A program made the translations under genes and the position numbers. 64,000 nt of DNA from Saxidomus purpurata (Eukaryota; Mollusca; Bivalvia; Venerida; Veneridae), in contig JAFMSR010000016.1 in the NCBI GenBank assembly GCA_022818135.1, positions 42,850,236 through 42,914,235 on the forward strand, read 5' to 3'. The notes under the pieces are model-generated. The model was given only the letters and a program-made list of their open reading frames with translations, did not search any database and was not told the DNA's origin. Below are positions 61,101-62,751 of this stretch, in pieces. Position 1 is the stretch's first letter, and each line of letters starts with the position of its first letter.

Positions 61101-62751
61101 CATATCTGGGTCACATGGGGTCAAAAATTAGGTCACAAGGTCAAATTAAAGGAAAATTTTTGAACACTAGAGGCCACATTATATACCAAATTTGCATGAA
61201 AACTGGTCAGAATGTTTGTCTTGAATGTTTTGAATCTTGGTTACCTGGGGTCAATAACTGGGCAAATAAAAGGGGAGTGGTGGTGTAGAGGTTAAAGTGT
61301 TTGCTGCTCATCCTGGAGGTTGCGGGTTTGAGCCCCACTGGGGTCATGACTGTACCTCCATGGCAACAGTACTGTTTTTCCAGGAAGCAGACTTGAGAGT
61401 GACTCGATAAGCTACAAGCTTTCTTCACAATCTAGTATTAAGTAATTAACTAACTAAATATAAGAAATAGCATGTGAACACGATAGAAGCCACATTTTGC
61501 ATTTAATGATCATGAAAATGCTTCAGAATATTTTTCTTGATGAGCAGTATCACTGAGATATATGGCCATCATGGACCTATCATTTCAAAACAGTCTAGTT
61601 TTTAATCTTATTTTCTGCGCATAGCCTTGACCAAAGATCTTACAGCTGCAAAAGTAACACTTAGTTTTTTAAACCTTTGGAAATGGTACAGCAATAGTTT
61701 TTGTGTTTTCCTGTAGTATGTTACCCACTTTATAATTAAGCTTCCTATCAAAATTCTTGGGTATTGCTTTGAAACTTGATATTTGGAAAGTATCATTGTG
61801 TACTGATCCTCTATAAAGTTTGCTCTAATTATACCCCACAAGTCAAAGTCTGCCACCACAGTTTTGGGTTTGCTTGATATGCTTGTATATCTGTGTTCTC
61901 TGTCAAGAAACCAGTAGCGCTCTAGAGATCTTGTTTTTCCCCAGAATGTGATGTTATACCTCCACTGGTCAATGGTGAAATAGAACTGTCAAGTTTAACA
62001 TATGGACAGACTGCAGTATTCTCGTGTAACCAAGGTTTTATTCTGCAAGGGGCTCAGACATCGACATGTATGGCCGTCGGATGGAGCAGTACCCCTCCAA
62101 CTTGTCAGTCTATGGGTTAGTATTGCTCTAGTACCCTTATATCACATATTTCCCTAAATCTTTTAACTCAATGCAGACTTTATTTTATACAATGAGGACT
62201 AGCATTTCATTCTTACCGAAGTATTCACTCCATAACCAAAAGTATTTTGCTGCACTGACTTGTTTAACTGCTTTAAATATTTCAAGAGAAATCCAGTGAT
62301 GTATATTCAACTCTTTAATATATTATGTAATTAAATCTATTTACTTATAAAATGTAGCCAAAAGTTAATTCAAATTTGTTTAATATAAGTATTTTAAGAG
62401 TCTTTTCTCTCTGAAAAATGTATTTTTGCCTTTAAAGGATGTATCATCTGTCATTACCCACAGCAGAGATCAAAACTTCAGTCTCCAGCTTCAGCATTAC
62501 TTTATCTTTACACTGTCTCCCCTAAAGCATTAAAGTGTAAATTTAAATGACATATGTTTCCATTTGTTCAGGTGATTGTGGACCATTAGACAACCCTATG
62601 TTTGGATATGTGACATTCTCTCTTGGTACTGCATTCTTGTCAAAGGCTACATATTCGTGTTACATGGGTTACAAGTTAACTGGAACTGAGGAACGCGTGT
62701 GTCAGGCAGATAACACATGGAGTGGAACACCAGGCACATGTACACTTGTAG
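4046..62751 (+). CDS. Giant vWA-CCP-SEA extracellular protein gene (partial, 35 exons seen)
   Basis: One multi-exon gene is inferred from 35 consecutive plus-strand exons that each have an AG acceptor and GT donor and join in frame. Domain order is Ser/Thr linker, von Willebrand A-like, CCP, SEA, four-Cys module, microexon, 18 CCPs, then a second SEA, four-Cys module and microexon, then 6 CCPs: 25 CCPs in total. CCP (sushi) domains are about 58-residue beta modules with four cysteines and a Trp, known from complement regulators, selectins and SVEP1-like proteins; SEA domains are extracellular and often self-cleave. The product is therefore expected at the cell surface or secreted. No signal peptide, transmembrane exon, start codon or stop codon is visible, so both ends lie outside the window. 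The link across the 11.7-kb intron at 42913-54594 rests on matching phase and the completed SEA fold. It resembles SVEP1-like proteins in domain types but not in order, so no symbol is given. Confidence 0.85.
4522..5070 (+). CDS. Exon: von Willebrand factor A-like domain
   Basis: A 549-base phase 1-1 exon, acceptor ttttcag, donor GTAAGT. The roughly 183 residues follow a vWA/integrin-I pattern: a first strand LDVIFGIAL, an IGFFVYG strand, a SPSLLLGLAQAL helix, a LLYIIVDDNND strand and DFIAIGF near the end, bounded by one cysteine at each edge (TCG and STTC). The metal-binding DxSxS motif that should follow the first strand is replaced by ALSNI and the later Thr by Ser, so metal-dependent ligand binding is probably lost. 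The open frame extends upstream to an ATG, but that part is intron; the acceptor is the better boundary. Confidence 0.8.
5071..5988. other. Intron with inverted-repeat element
   Basis: No exon found. About 5190-5755 is an inverted-repeat element that ends in a palindrome (ATAATCTATGGCTT near 5587 against its complement near 5745). A longer relative in opposite orientation lies at 56229-57085. Confidence 0.5.
5989..6162 (+). CDS. Exon: CCP/sushi module 1
   Basis: Phase 1-1 exon, 174 bases. Cysteines fall in CGEL, SCNQGY, CEYGGLW and TCSLK with the conserved Trp before the fourth Cys. It immediately precedes the first SEA domain and, like the CCP before the second SEA (41520-41696), ends in TCSLK, so the two are probably duplicates. 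Confidence 0.9.
6458..6570 (+). CDS. Exon: SEA domain 1, part 1
   Basis: A 113-base exon (phase 1 to 0) encoding the N-terminal strand and helix of a SEA domain: VDLVISLNL, then FTNNLTYSAYKDQVRTA. Acceptor ttttcag; donor GTATAT. It has the same length and layout as 42042-42154. Confidence 0.75.
6571..7195. other. Intron with decayed TGCCCCC-family repeat
   Basis: No exon. About 6760-7160 is a degenerate relative of the 170-bp tandem unit seen at 14500-16200 (tgtcatg..ttgaa..ggattt..ggcaca..gcacat..aaggtcaaggtcac). Confidence 0.5.
7196..7260 (+). CDS. Exon: SEA domain 1, part 2
   Basis: A 65-base exon (phase 0 to 2) after a strong T-tract acceptor. It encodes LERHYQTLMEDNAVEIIINSM, the central amphipathic part of the SEA fold. 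The partner exon at 42848-42912 is exactly the same length. Confidence 0.75.
7261..8116. other. Intron, nothing recognised
   Basis: No exon, RNA gene or clear repeat seen. AT-rich sequence with stops in every frame. Confidence 0.4.
8117..8277 (+). CDS. Exon: SEA domain 1, part 3, with GS cleavage-type motif
   Basis: A 161-base exon (phase 2 to 1). It opens with LGSLLVNYTVII, the position where SEA domains carry their G-S autoproteolysis motif (consensus GSVVV), and continues with a long helix (ETTAQEFSQSTASLAQ). The retained Gly-Ser suggests that folding-coupled self-cleavage is possible. Same length as 54595-54755. Confidence 0.8.
8752..8866 (+). CDS. Exon: four-cysteine module 1
   Basis: A 115-base exon (phase 1 to 2) directly after SEA 1. 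Cysteines lie in LSCTM, GPCDLGYICQL and PQCV, a compact four-Cys layout that may be a short EGF-like cap; I cannot assign a family. The donor at 8867 was chosen so that it joins the 17-base microexon in frame and matches the second copy at 55614-55728. Downstream reading through the homopolymer block is not coding. Confidence 0.7.
8884..9052. repeat. Homopolymer block (A, G, A, T runs)
   Basis: A run of about 48 A, then G and A blocks, about 29 G, about 21 A, and T/A/T runs. Such successive homopolymers are rarely stable in DNA and may be an assembly or base-calling artefact in the intron. The Lys/Gly-rich open frames here are meaningless. Confidence 0.8.
9053..9789. other. Intron, nothing recognised
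   Basis: No exon or clear repeat seen. Confidence 0.4.
9790..9806 (+). CDS. 17-base microexon 1 (V-PDPAT-D)
   Basis: Between ttacag and GTAGTG lies a 17-base exon, phase 2 to 1. Joined to its neighbours it encodes V-P-D-P-A-T and completes the Asp of the next CCP's D-C-G start. The same size, phase and peptide (S-P-D-P-S-T) occur at 55953-55969 in the second cassette, which is the main support. Confidence 0.75.
9807..10350. other. Intron, nothing clear
   Basis: No exon. 9930-10190 has the phrasing of a decayed pearl-like repeat (gtttgaaacc, ttatgtccctttgtaatt) but no ends can be drawn. Confidence 0.35.
10351..10527 (+). CDS. Exon: CCP module 2
   Basis: Phase 1-1, 177 bases, cysteines in CGFP, ACITGY, TCQPTRLW and TCVLA. 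It shares GTLYG, a YTRTC/NTRTC block and the W-x-P-x-x-P-T-C ending with the CCP that follows the second microexon (57678-57854), so it belongs to the duplicated cassette. Confidence 0.9.
10528..11186. other. Intron, nothing recognised
   Basis: No exon or clear repeat seen. Confidence 0.4.
11187..11363 (+). CDS. Exon: CCP module 3
   Basis: Phase 1-1, 177 bases. Cysteines in CGNLTTP, SCLAGY, VCREDSLW and ACQSI. NGMLELPGGTTYGQ closely matches the first half of the double exon at 40763 (NGMLTLPGGTTYGQ). Confidence 0.92.
11503..12587 (+). mobile_element. Pearl/HINE-like element, AGCTCACC family, copy b
   Basis: Starts TTTTTAGCC..GGGTGAGCT, continues through a GTCCGTC-rich stretch and about six 145-bp tandem units (core motif ggtcaaaaactaggtcac), and ends GGTGAGCG..GGGCCATCATGGCCC hairpin..TCTTGTT. 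The subterminal inverted repeat plus 3' hairpin fits Helentron-derived non-autonomous elements. No coding capacity. Confidence 0.6.
12853..13038 (+). CDS. Exon: CCP module 4
   Basis: Phase 1-1, 186 bases. It begins D-S-Y-C-G-G with two extra residues before Cys1; the other cysteines lie in TCNLGY, ICSESRSW and VCIIQ. Best match in the window is 35366-35545 (shared TCN-GYK-SGP and WEP-QQT). It opens the CCP triad that is repeated later. Confidence 0.88.
13039..13881. other. Intron, possible SINE scrap
   Basis: No exon. Around 13490-13520 the phrase cttgagccccactttttccagg resembles two separated pieces of the tRNA-derived SINE at 61275-61440, suggesting a deleted copy. Confidence 0.35.
13882..14058 (+). 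CDS. Exon: CCP module 5
   Basis: Phase 1-1, 177 bases; cysteines in CGILRNP, SCSVGY, TCMADGNW and VCQIT. Very close to 36982-37158: NGNVD, TYGQTV, FSCSVGY and IFGAD are shared. The donor follows ACA-A, so the junction residue with the next exon is Asn rather than the usual Asp. Confidence 0.92.
14377..16290 (+). mobile_element. Pearl/HINE-like element, TGCCCCC family, with dimeric 170-bp array
   Basis: Starts TTTTTATGCCCCCAAAGGGTGGC, passes GTCCGTCCG-rich sequence and an array whose units begin every 170 bases from 14871 to 16061 (atgtctagcacatcaag). It ends TTTCGGGGGCATTCGTCAC..GACAGCTCTTGTT. TGCCCCC and GGGGGCA form the subterminal inverted repeat. Units alternate between two types, giving a 340-bp higher-order period. 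It has no gene. Confidence 0.65.
16409..16582 (+). CDS. Exon: CCP module 6
   Basis: Phase 1-1, 174 bases; cysteines in CGGLPNP, TCSQGY, ICQPDGSW and DCVPR. Paralogue of 37463-37636 (TTFGQVA, GTS-RICQP-GSWSS). Third member of the repeated triad. Its donor CCAAGAG|GTAGGT is echoed in the minisatellite just downstream. Confidence 0.9.
16583..17060 (+). repeat. 160-bp tandem repeat with donor-like motif
   Basis: Two full 160-bp units (starting gtttacccagaggaagg at about 16646 and 16806) plus partial units. Each carries CAGAGGAAGGTAAACAG, which resembles the adjacent exon's splice donor. Confidence 0.8.
17061..17505. other. Intron, nothing recognised
   Basis: No exon or clear repeat seen. Confidence 0.4.
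17506..18879 (+). mobile_element. Pearl/HINE-like element, AGCTCACC family, copy c
   Basis: The best-preserved copy of the family. AGCTCACC and GGTGAGCG near the ends form the subterminal inverted repeat; about eight 145-bp units lie between (ggtcaaaaactaggtcac at about 17830, 17975, 18120 and 18265); a GGGCCATTATGGCCC hairpin precedes TCTTGTT. Confidence 0.65.
18955..20229. mobile_element. Non-autonomous element with GTACGGAAC repeats and 8-bp TSD
   Basis: Flanked by GTCATAAT at 18947-18954 and 20230-20237, a perfect 8-bp duplication that also restores the host element's sequence when removed. Imperfect inverted ends carry TGTTCCGTACC, repeated several times at the right end. The 8-bp duplication fits a hAT-type or similar transposase; no gene inside. 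Confidence 0.6.
20295..20684. mobile_element. TTAA-type MITE, empty relative of the 43-kb host MITE
   Basis: A 390-bp element with termini AGTGACATTATGCGCA, flanked by TTAA at 20291-20294 and 20685-20688. Its two halves match, in inverted orientation, the outer arms at 43042-43167 and 52996-53294. TTAA duplications are typical of Kolobok and piggyBac transposases; the ends do not begin CCC as in piggyBac. Confidence 0.75.
20706..21475. mobile_element. CCGTATTTC inverted-repeat element with TA TSD
   Basis: A 770-bp element with ends CCGTATTTCcccttgtataatac and gtattatacacagcGAAATACGG, flanked by TA on both sides, as for Tc1/mariner-type MITEs. An end of the same family (GGGGAAATACGGTA) lies at about 1780-1796. 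Confidence 0.6.
21668..21847 (+). CDS. Exon: CCP module 7
   Basis: Phase 1-1, 180 bases; cysteines in CGNLFSP, SCIQGY, QCEHTGIW and TCDMI. The second loop is slightly long (WNPPVAPTC). A possible N-glycosylation site is seen at NISMG. Confidence 0.9.
22065..22247 (+). CDS. Exon: CCP module 8
   Basis: Phase 1-1, 183 bases; cysteines in CGLLEDP, RCNTGY, ECFYTGQW and MCDSI. GSIATY-C-GY-LRGP resembles the preceding module, pointing to a local tandem exon duplication. Confidence 0.9.
22283..23407 (+). mobile_element. Pearl/HINE-like element, AGCTCACC family, copy d
   Basis: Starts TTTTTAGCTCAC, ends CAGGTGAGCG..GGCCATCATGGCC..TCTTGTT. The middle differs from copies b and c, with units of a cttctctgaaa..ggcctagagctt..gatatttgg type. 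At 23235-23355 there is a short minisatellite of about 25-bp units (agcaaccagtgacttcc). Confidence 0.55.
23408..24164. other. Intron, nothing recognised
   Basis: No exon or clear repeat seen. Confidence 0.4.
24165..25308 (+). mobile_element. Pearl/HINE-like element, AGCTCACC family, copy e
   Basis: Starts TTTTTAGCTCACCTGGC..GGGTGAGC and ends AGGTGAGCG..GGTCCATCTTGGCC..CTCTTGT. It holds about five tandem units of roughly 180 bp (ccacaaggcctagagctt..catgtagcattg). Its last base lies only nine bases before the next exon. Confidence 0.6.
25318..25503 (+). CDS. Exon: CCP module 9
   Basis: Phase 1-1, 186 bases; cysteines in DCQQLPD, SCNPGY, TCLEIGNW and SCIIL. The usual C-G after Cys1 is replaced by C-Q-Q. 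Most of the polypyrimidine tract of its acceptor (ccctcttgtgatttacag) comes from the end of the preceding repeat. Confidence 0.87.
25886..26634 (+). mobile_element. Pearl/HINE-like element, CTCGAC family, copy a
   Basis: Starts TTTTTAGCTCGACTATTCGAA and ends TTCGAATAGTCGAGC followed by a GCTGTCATGTGACAGC hairpin and TCTTGTT. The subterminal inverted repeat is nearly perfect. Internal units carry ttttgacatatttatgccctttttaac. Confidence 0.65.
26975..27145 (+). CDS. Exon: CCP module 10
   Basis: Phase 1-1, 171 bases; cysteines in CGIPQEI, TCDAGF, ICTADGSW and ACIKQ. Asn-Tyr-Thr before Cys2 is a possible N-glycosylation site. Confidence 0.9.
27315..27491 (+). CDS. Exon: CCP module 11
   Basis: Phase 1-1, 177 bases; starts G-C-G-E-I rather than D-C-G. 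The other cysteines lie in DCDPGF, YCSGRGSW and FCILR. Donor CGCA|GTAAGT. Confidence 0.88.
27492..27995. other. Intron, nothing recognised
   Basis: No exon or clear repeat seen. Confidence 0.4.
27996..29412 (+). mobile_element. Pearl/HINE-like element, AACCAGGTTTTCC family
   Basis: Starts TTTTTAACCAGGTTTTCCGAAGG; the right end has GGAAAATGAAAACCTGGTT, a GTGACA..TGTCAC hairpin and CTTGTT. About four units of roughly 155 bp (ttctgtgcgcaactcctcc..atggccctttg) create long spurious open frames. A tRNA B-box-like scrap (ggttcaaacccc) lies near 29010. Confidence 0.6.
29727..33284 (+). mobile_element. Pearl/HINE-like element, CTCGAC family, copy b (interrupted)
   Basis: Starts TTTTTAGCTCGACTTTTCGAAG and ends AAAAAGTCGAGC..GCTGTC..GACAGC hairpin..TCTTGTT. 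A TGCCCCC-family element at 31508-32598 is inserted in it. The left part has units with tttttgacagaattatggccct. 30300-31500 is unrelated, unassigned AT-rich DNA, so the ends may belong to one large copy or to two neighbours. Confidence 0.5.
31508..32598 (+). mobile_element. Pearl/HINE-like element, TGCCCCC family, nested copy
   Basis: Same start (TTTTTATGCCCCCGAAGGGTGGC) and end (TTTCGGGGGCATTCGTCAC..ACAGCTCTTGTT) as the copy at 14377, with about five array units of 170-180 bp. Clean ends inside the CTCGAC-family copy show it is the younger insertion. Confidence 0.65.
33285..35365. other. Intron, mostly unassigned
   Basis: No exon found. 33970-34055 read on the minus strand has faint tRNA-like features (GTTCAAG box) but no foldable clover leaf that I can support. 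The rest looks single-copy. Confidence 0.4.
35366..35545 (+). CDS. Exon: CCP module 12
   Basis: Phase 1-1, 180 bases; cysteines in CGPLSEP, TCNIGY, TCSDAGNW and MCSIQ. Paralogue of 12853-13038; begins the second copy of the CCP triad after about 8 kb of repeats. Confidence 0.9.
35546..36981. other. Intron, nothing recognised
   Basis: No exon. A phrase (tagactgtgtc..ttcatctcagaagtacc..tttttcaatga.gagagac) occurs twice, near 36180 and 36280, a local tandem duplication of about 110 bp. Confidence 0.5.
36982..37158 (+). CDS. Exon: CCP module 13
   Basis: Phase 1-1, 177 bases; cysteines in CGRLQNP, SCSVGY, TCMANGKW and LCKVT. Paralogue of module 5 at 13882, with the same IFGAD segment. Confidence 0.92.
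37463..37636 (+). CDS. Exon: CCP module 14
   Basis: Phase 1-1, 174 bases; cysteines in CGGLSSP, TCHEGY, ICQPTGSW and TCLVK. Paralogue of module 6 at 16409; completes the repeated triad. Confidence 0.92.
38049..38222 (+). CDS. Exon: CCP module 15
   Basis: Phase 1-1, 174 bases, acceptor tctcttag. Cysteines in CTPLPNP, TCNTGY, TCLADGRW and VCEVI. The residue after Cys1 is Thr instead of Gly. No ATG lies near, but frame, phase and all four cysteines are intact. Confidence 0.88.
38223..40380. other. Intron with decayed repeats
   Basis: No exon. 39270-40030 contains degenerate units with aaggtcaaggtcac and gttcactt..gaacccctt, an old pearl-type array without clear ends. Confidence 0.45.
38566..38636 (-). 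pseudogene. tRNA-Asp-like pseudogene or SINE head
   Basis: On the minus strand the sequence starts TCCTCGATAGCACAGTG, has a strong anticodon stem CCCGC/GCGGG around TTGTCAT (anticodon GTC, Asp), and a GATCGAATCC B box. The acceptor stem pairs poorly and there is no clear terminator, so it is probably a retroposed copy or SINE head, not a working tRNA gene. Confidence 0.55.
40381..40554 (+). CDS. Exon: CCP module 16
   Basis: Phase 1-1, 174 bases, acceptor tttattatag. Cysteines in CGALSSV, SCDTGY, TCLKTSQW and SCVII. The VYGTTVTYSC strand is typical. Confidence 0.9.
40763..41113 (+). CDS. Exon: CCP modules 17 and 18 fused in one exon
   Basis: A 351-base phase 1-1 exon with eight cysteines. 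First half: E-C-D-D-L, SCQTGY, MCEANGSW, VCQLA; second half: DCGLLTDP, VCDAGH, LCQENGEW, ACTVR. The halves join directly as QLADCG, with no intron where every other module boundary in the gene has one. The first half is close to module 3. Confidence 0.92.
41114..41519. other. Intron, nothing recognised
   Basis: No exon or clear repeat seen. Confidence 0.4.
41520..41696 (+). CDS. Exon: CCP module 19 (before SEA 2)
   Basis: Phase 1-1, 177 bases; cysteines in CGSLTSP, VCNEGY, VCRADGTW and TCSLK. The donor follows AAA-C, so the junction residue with the SEA exon becomes Gln. Matches module 1 in position and in its TCSLK ending. Confidence 0.92.
42042..42154 (+). CDS. Exon: SEA domain 2, part 1
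   Basis: 113 bases, phase 1 to 0, exactly as in SEA 1. Encodes LTLRLNM, then LSDTLTYNTYQEEVRSA. Acceptor ttattgtag, donor GTATTT. Confidence 0.8.
42848..42912 (+). CDS. Exon: SEA domain 2, part 2
   Basis: 65 bases, phase 0 to 2: LRQHYGTGMEEEIVELIINSL. The following 11.7-kb intron contains the nested transposons. Confidence 0.8.
43168..43624 (+). repeat. Left terminal inverted repeat (457 bp) with promoter-like sites
   Basis: Contains CACGTG at 43181-43186 and TACGTCA at 43194-43200 close to the end, a splice donor AAC|GTAAGT at 43263/43264, three copies of TCCGCAAAG (43210, 43423, 43591) and a duplicated ATGCTAATCCGCA (43584 and 43611). It probably holds the promoter and leader exon of the zinc-finger gene. 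Confidence 0.8.
43650..43816 (+). CDS. C2H2 zinc-finger protein of the transposon, exon 1
   Basis: ATG at 43650 lies four bases after a strong acceptor (ctttctttcag, exon from 43646) that can pair with the GTAAGT donor in the left TIR. It encodes about 55 residues: MDNQETGEQ, then a canonical finger with C-x2-C and H-x3-H (LCGTCGKGF..THEKRH), then the start of a second, irregular finger (FHCCGKSF..DLQRH). Donor CACAG|GTGATA. Fingers of this kind bind DNA, so the product is a candidate TIR-binding accessory factor or repressor. Confidence 0.7.
44372..44456 (+). other. tRNA-like fragment inside the transposon
   Basis: GATCGGGTGGTTCAGTCGC resembles a tRNA A box and GATTCGAGTCC a B box, with tRNA-like spacing. 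It lies in the zinc-finger gene's intron and is probably a SINE head rather than a working tRNA gene. Confidence 0.45.
44765..45035 (+). CDS. C2H2 zinc-finger protein of the transposon, exon 2
   Basis: Acceptor tttcag at 44764 (an alternative AG six bases later keeps frame). It completes the second finger (VHGEEK linker) and adds three more: FSCSKCQKKF with an H-x3-type end, FSCDVCGLKA..HMATH, and RCRICHAAY..HMKQKH. The TGEKP-like linkers HGEEK, NEKNEK and HSEEK are typical. The total is about 145 residues. The stop overlaps an AATAAA, a likely poly(A) signal. Confidence 0.75.
45036..46654. other. Region between the two convergent transposon genes
   Basis: No coding exon supported. 45363-45660 looks like a decayed pearl-type fragment (ccccgcctccgacaac, gtccgtctgtctgt). 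The rest is AT-rich. Confidence 0.45.
46655..46838 (-). CDS. Transposase-like gene, last exon
   Basis: Minus-strand acceptor ttatag precedes 46838. The exon continues the frame from 47245 (phase 2 into 1) for about 61 residues, rich in Arg and Lys (DDKGRRRLSSNQKIAKIEQ), and stops at 46655-46657. A basic, helical tail would suit DNA binding. The ORF extends upstream into intron. Confidence 0.75.
46915..47056 (-). repeat. Degenerate pearl AGCTCACC-family fragment in the transposon
   Basis: On the minus strand it reads gattgtccgtcgtccgtc.. to ..aggtgagcgatatagagccct. It lies in the intron between the last two transposase exons and is flanked by ATT/GAT microsatellites. Confidence 0.55.
47245..47367 (-). 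CDS. Transposase-like gene, penultimate exon
   Basis: A 123-base minus-strand exon, acceptor tattttag, donor ATAAG|GTAACT, phase 2-2, with no stop in frame. It encodes SFAYCTSRKKVYKPVG, then an acidic stretch (ESEQPDTNEDEDK). It joins both neighbours in frame, which shows the C-terminus is spliced from three exons rather than ending at 47627. Confidence 0.75.
47631..49690 (-). CDS. Transposase-like gene, C-terminal segment
   Basis: A long open minus-strand segment ending at a splice donor (CGAG|GTAATT at 47631). The frame is open upstream of the GTG at 49564, through SGKFLLPRCK and HDKFYELNRQP, to about 49690. Landmarks numbered from that GTG: ISFDGQWHN (Asp60), a basic region (KVKESERKEKK, about 284-294), CIDSTHLLTRMRRK (Asp440) and a C-terminal PSHSYNVRAF block. 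FDG and D-S-T-H-L-L are candidate acidic active-site motifs of an RNase H-like transposase, but this is inference. The segment is in the same frame as the N-terminal segment and in a different frame from the nuclease segment between them. Confidence 0.7.
49627..50991 (-). CDS. Transposase-like gene, YqaJ-type nuclease segment
   Basis: A 454-residue open segment on the minus strand. Near its start CLTFDGKKLKRG (Asp19) and GDVDLLGFE look like part of a transposase core. Residues about 205-345 match a YqaJ/lambda-exonuclease fold: SSEWFSSRKAAKVTGS (Trp208, Arg212, Thr218), GTDNEINA (Glu265), VVSPDGS (Asp308) and AIELKCP (Glu325, Lys327, the ExK motif). This family degrades DNA ends 5'-3' and supports recombination in phages. 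All catalytic positions are kept. It is frame-shifted relative to both neighbours in this copy; from about 49690 the next frame reads more naturally. Confidence 0.8.
   Translation of the reverse strand: MIQTIASSNARKSYCLTFDGKKLKRGLTKSAGDVDLLGFEKGETLRDKRIKLEQMKTPAKYMTDILTGSEDAQDITSLSPELKNNMISKLTLEMKSLSLHVLEARELRKKKEYTKAKLIERSGESDWRNGKYVMAISSVIAFIHDIDDFLKKCVSLLDDINMCICCLKECNRVINRNVMNLRDSELYQDITDSDKSTPRQVKQRSSEWFSSRKAAKVTGSTIFSALGLDGLARQKDHFDVTVCGLPEKSKAECVIAAMQHGTDNEINAVAHVVGKVLPFISSGSKVFEEGFIKMSTAEDESFMVVSPDGSIRTSDSEQSTIAAIELKCPIYDVQKNVPERYLLQCLSEIEALNVDHLIYLSWQNDISTAFKVHRNADLFQRAFNLAERIYSIPNPKRPTKHSEESKKLKTDIIEACKSSESIEFIGVFPSLEMTLLLKIRMNRASFFFHGVNSC
50993..51943 (-). CDS. Transposase-like gene, N-terminal segment
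   Basis: The preferred start is the ATG at 51943 (MVRKKSALSLGKRC): it sits one base after a minus-strand acceptor (acttttccag) that can pair with the GTAAGT donor in the right TIR. The first about 100 residues are very basic and Ser/Pro-rich (SPRIPTVKRLSHVKCK, PKTPSKSPAAKKVKRS), suiting a nuclear, DNA-binding tail. Later come conserved-looking stretches such as SFLDFYRQV, FWKLGYRLFGGQFIHFM and DINFAVPG. It ends in TGA, one base before the ATG of the nuclease segment in another frame. A damaged frame or an unseen intron lies between about 51110 and 50990. Confidence 0.65.
   Translation of the reverse strand: MVRKKSALSLGKRCNKLLQTKRSFLSVHEEILRKEIRKTCHPYSPRIPTVKRLSHVKCKPSPQRHSPRKQNISVKRISIRSPWNKDKPKTPSKSPAAKKVKRSLNMSSVNILPENNQAITNAEATNSNTGYEHLTSQPYYVDEDDKEFCVLPDTHEAGLLVNEREEIIKELIALTPSVIESLSAHGYEKSFLDFYRQVNDGTFPLNNISFQLWLDVISWFQCKSTTQMRYSVNSKKFWKLGYRLFGGQFIHFMSGFKNCYSVVSEDAVMGNFSPTDSDINFAVPGIGIIRNFCHTRQIYIKAVQQIFNITDIPNSN
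52143..52181. repeat. (GA)n microsatellite
   Basis: About 19 GA repeats inside the transposon, upstream of the transposase coding start and within its inferred leader intron. Confidence 0.95.
52539..52995 (-). repeat. Right terminal inverted repeat (457 bp)
   Basis: Inverted copy of 43168-43624 with one visible mismatch. It carries the same E-box-like and CRE-like motifs and the same splice donor (exon to 52900, GT at 52899-52898 on the minus strand), so it should drive the transposase gene. Confidence 0.85.
53457..54489 (+). mobile_element. Pearl/HINE-like element, GGGGGTATA family, copy b
   Basis: About six 146-bp tandem units (ttggaattcaatacaact from about 53550, then 53696 and 53842). 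Ends with TTTCGGGGGTATTAATCAC and an AGTGATAGCTCTAGTT tail. Other copies lie at 3016-3893 and about 63070-63590. Confidence 0.55.
54595..54755 (+). CDS. Exon: SEA domain 2, part 3
   Basis: 161 bases, phase 2 to 1, acceptor gtctttaaag, donor GTAAAA. Opens with LGSLIVDYTVVM, again with Gly-Ser at the cleavage position, followed by EEAVKNFTQASLNLAQG. It completes the SEA fold interrupted by the 11.7-kb intron and matches 8117-8277 in length and phase. Confidence 0.82.
54960..55470 (+). mobile_element. Pearl AGCTCACC-family fragment, 5' truncated
   Basis: Relative of copies d and e: catgctctgtagttccttgcatgac.., unit phrases ttcttctccaaaaccataagg, ending GGGCCATCTTGGTCCTCTTGTT. The 5' end is missing. 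Confidence 0.5.
55614..55728 (+). CDS. Exon: four-cysteine module 2
   Basis: 115 bases, phase 1 to 2, identical length to module 1. Cysteines in RACKLY, GPCQTGYVCTL and SECS. Conserved VxLVxLSA start and GPC-x2-GY-x-C core. Confidence 0.78.
55953..55969 (+). CDS. 17-base microexon 2 (S-PDPST-D)
   Basis: Between tttttcag and GTAGAG; phase 2 to 1. Encodes S-P-D-P-S-T and completes Asp at the next CCP. Direct counterpart of 9790-9806. Confidence 0.78.
56229..57085. mobile_element. Inverted-repeat element, longer relative of 5190-5755
   Basis: Left end has a long palindrome (AAATAATCTATGGCTT to CCATAGATTATTT, 56229-56401). A local direct duplication of about 90 bp lies at 56600-56760, and the right part (gcgcgggagtaaataag..gaaactccgcc) matches 5200-5260 in reverse. 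No gene. Confidence 0.55.
57086..57677. other. Intron, nothing recognised
   Basis: No exon or clear repeat seen. Confidence 0.4.
57678..57854 (+). CDS. Exon: CCP module 20
   Basis: Phase 1-1, 177 bases; cysteines in CGVPASP, TCISGY, TCQVNGNW and TCSVT. Counterpart of module 2 at the same place in the duplicated cassette. Confidence 0.92.
58060..58467 (+). mobile_element. TGCCCCC-family fragment, 5' truncated
   Basis: About two and a half 170-bp units (tgaaggattttaaaataac..ggcacagatg) ending GGACAGCTCTTGTT. The start and GTCC-rich part are missing. Confidence 0.55.
58546..58719 (+). CDS. Exon: CCP module 21
   Basis: Phase 1-1, 174 bases; begins E-C-S-M-L instead of D-C-G. Other cysteines in TCDPGY, TCQRDGNW and TCRIT. 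Confidence 0.9.
58720..59353. other. Intron with decayed repeat
   Basis: No exon. 58900-59340 has degenerate units (ccccttt..ggattttgac, ctcaaaggtcaaagtcac) of an old pearl-type array. Confidence 0.45.
59354..59521 (+). CDS. Exon: CCP module 22
   Basis: Phase 1-1, 168 bases, the shortest CCP here. Acceptor tatatccag; starts G-C-G-S-L. Other cysteines in TCKAGF, TCLASNRW and VCNAI. Confidence 0.88.
59522..60005. other. Intron, nothing recognised
   Basis: No exon or clear repeat seen. Confidence 0.4.
60006..60182 (+). CDS. Exon: CCP module 23
   Basis: Phase 1-1, 177 bases; begins E-C-V-N-L. Cys2 lies in HCTVVGHRLSG, an unusual loop with His-Arg in place of the common G-Y. The last cysteines lie in VCAQDGQW and TCDII. 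Donor ATTG|GTTTGT. Confidence 0.88.
60183..61944. other. Intron with old repeats and one SINE
   Basis: No exon. 60730-61270 is a decayed AGCTCACC-family array (gtcagattgagtg..aaatctaggtc..gggtcatcttgg). The SINE is annotated separately. Confidence 0.45.
61275..61440 (+). repeat. tRNA-derived SINE
   Basis: A box TGGTGTAGAGG and B box GGTTTGAGCCC are correctly spaced, followed by a tRNA-unrelated body (tttttccaggaagcagacttgag..) and an AATT-rich tail. It sits inside a decayed pearl array. Confidence 0.65.
61945..62115 (+). CDS. Exon: CCP module 24
   Basis: Phase 1-1, 171 bases; begins E-C-D-V-I. Other cysteines in SCNQGF, TCMAVGW and TCQSM. The third loop is one residue short before Trp. Confidence 0.88.
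62116..62571. other. Intron, nothing recognised
   Basis: No exon or clear repeat seen. Confidence 0.4.
62572..62751 (+). CDS. Exon: CCP module 25
   Basis: Phase 1-1, 180 bases; starts G-D-C-G-P-L with one extra residue before Cys1. Other cysteines in SCYMGY, VCQADNTW and TCTLV. Last exon seen; the donor GTTAGT implies that the gene continues beyond the window. Confidence 0.9.
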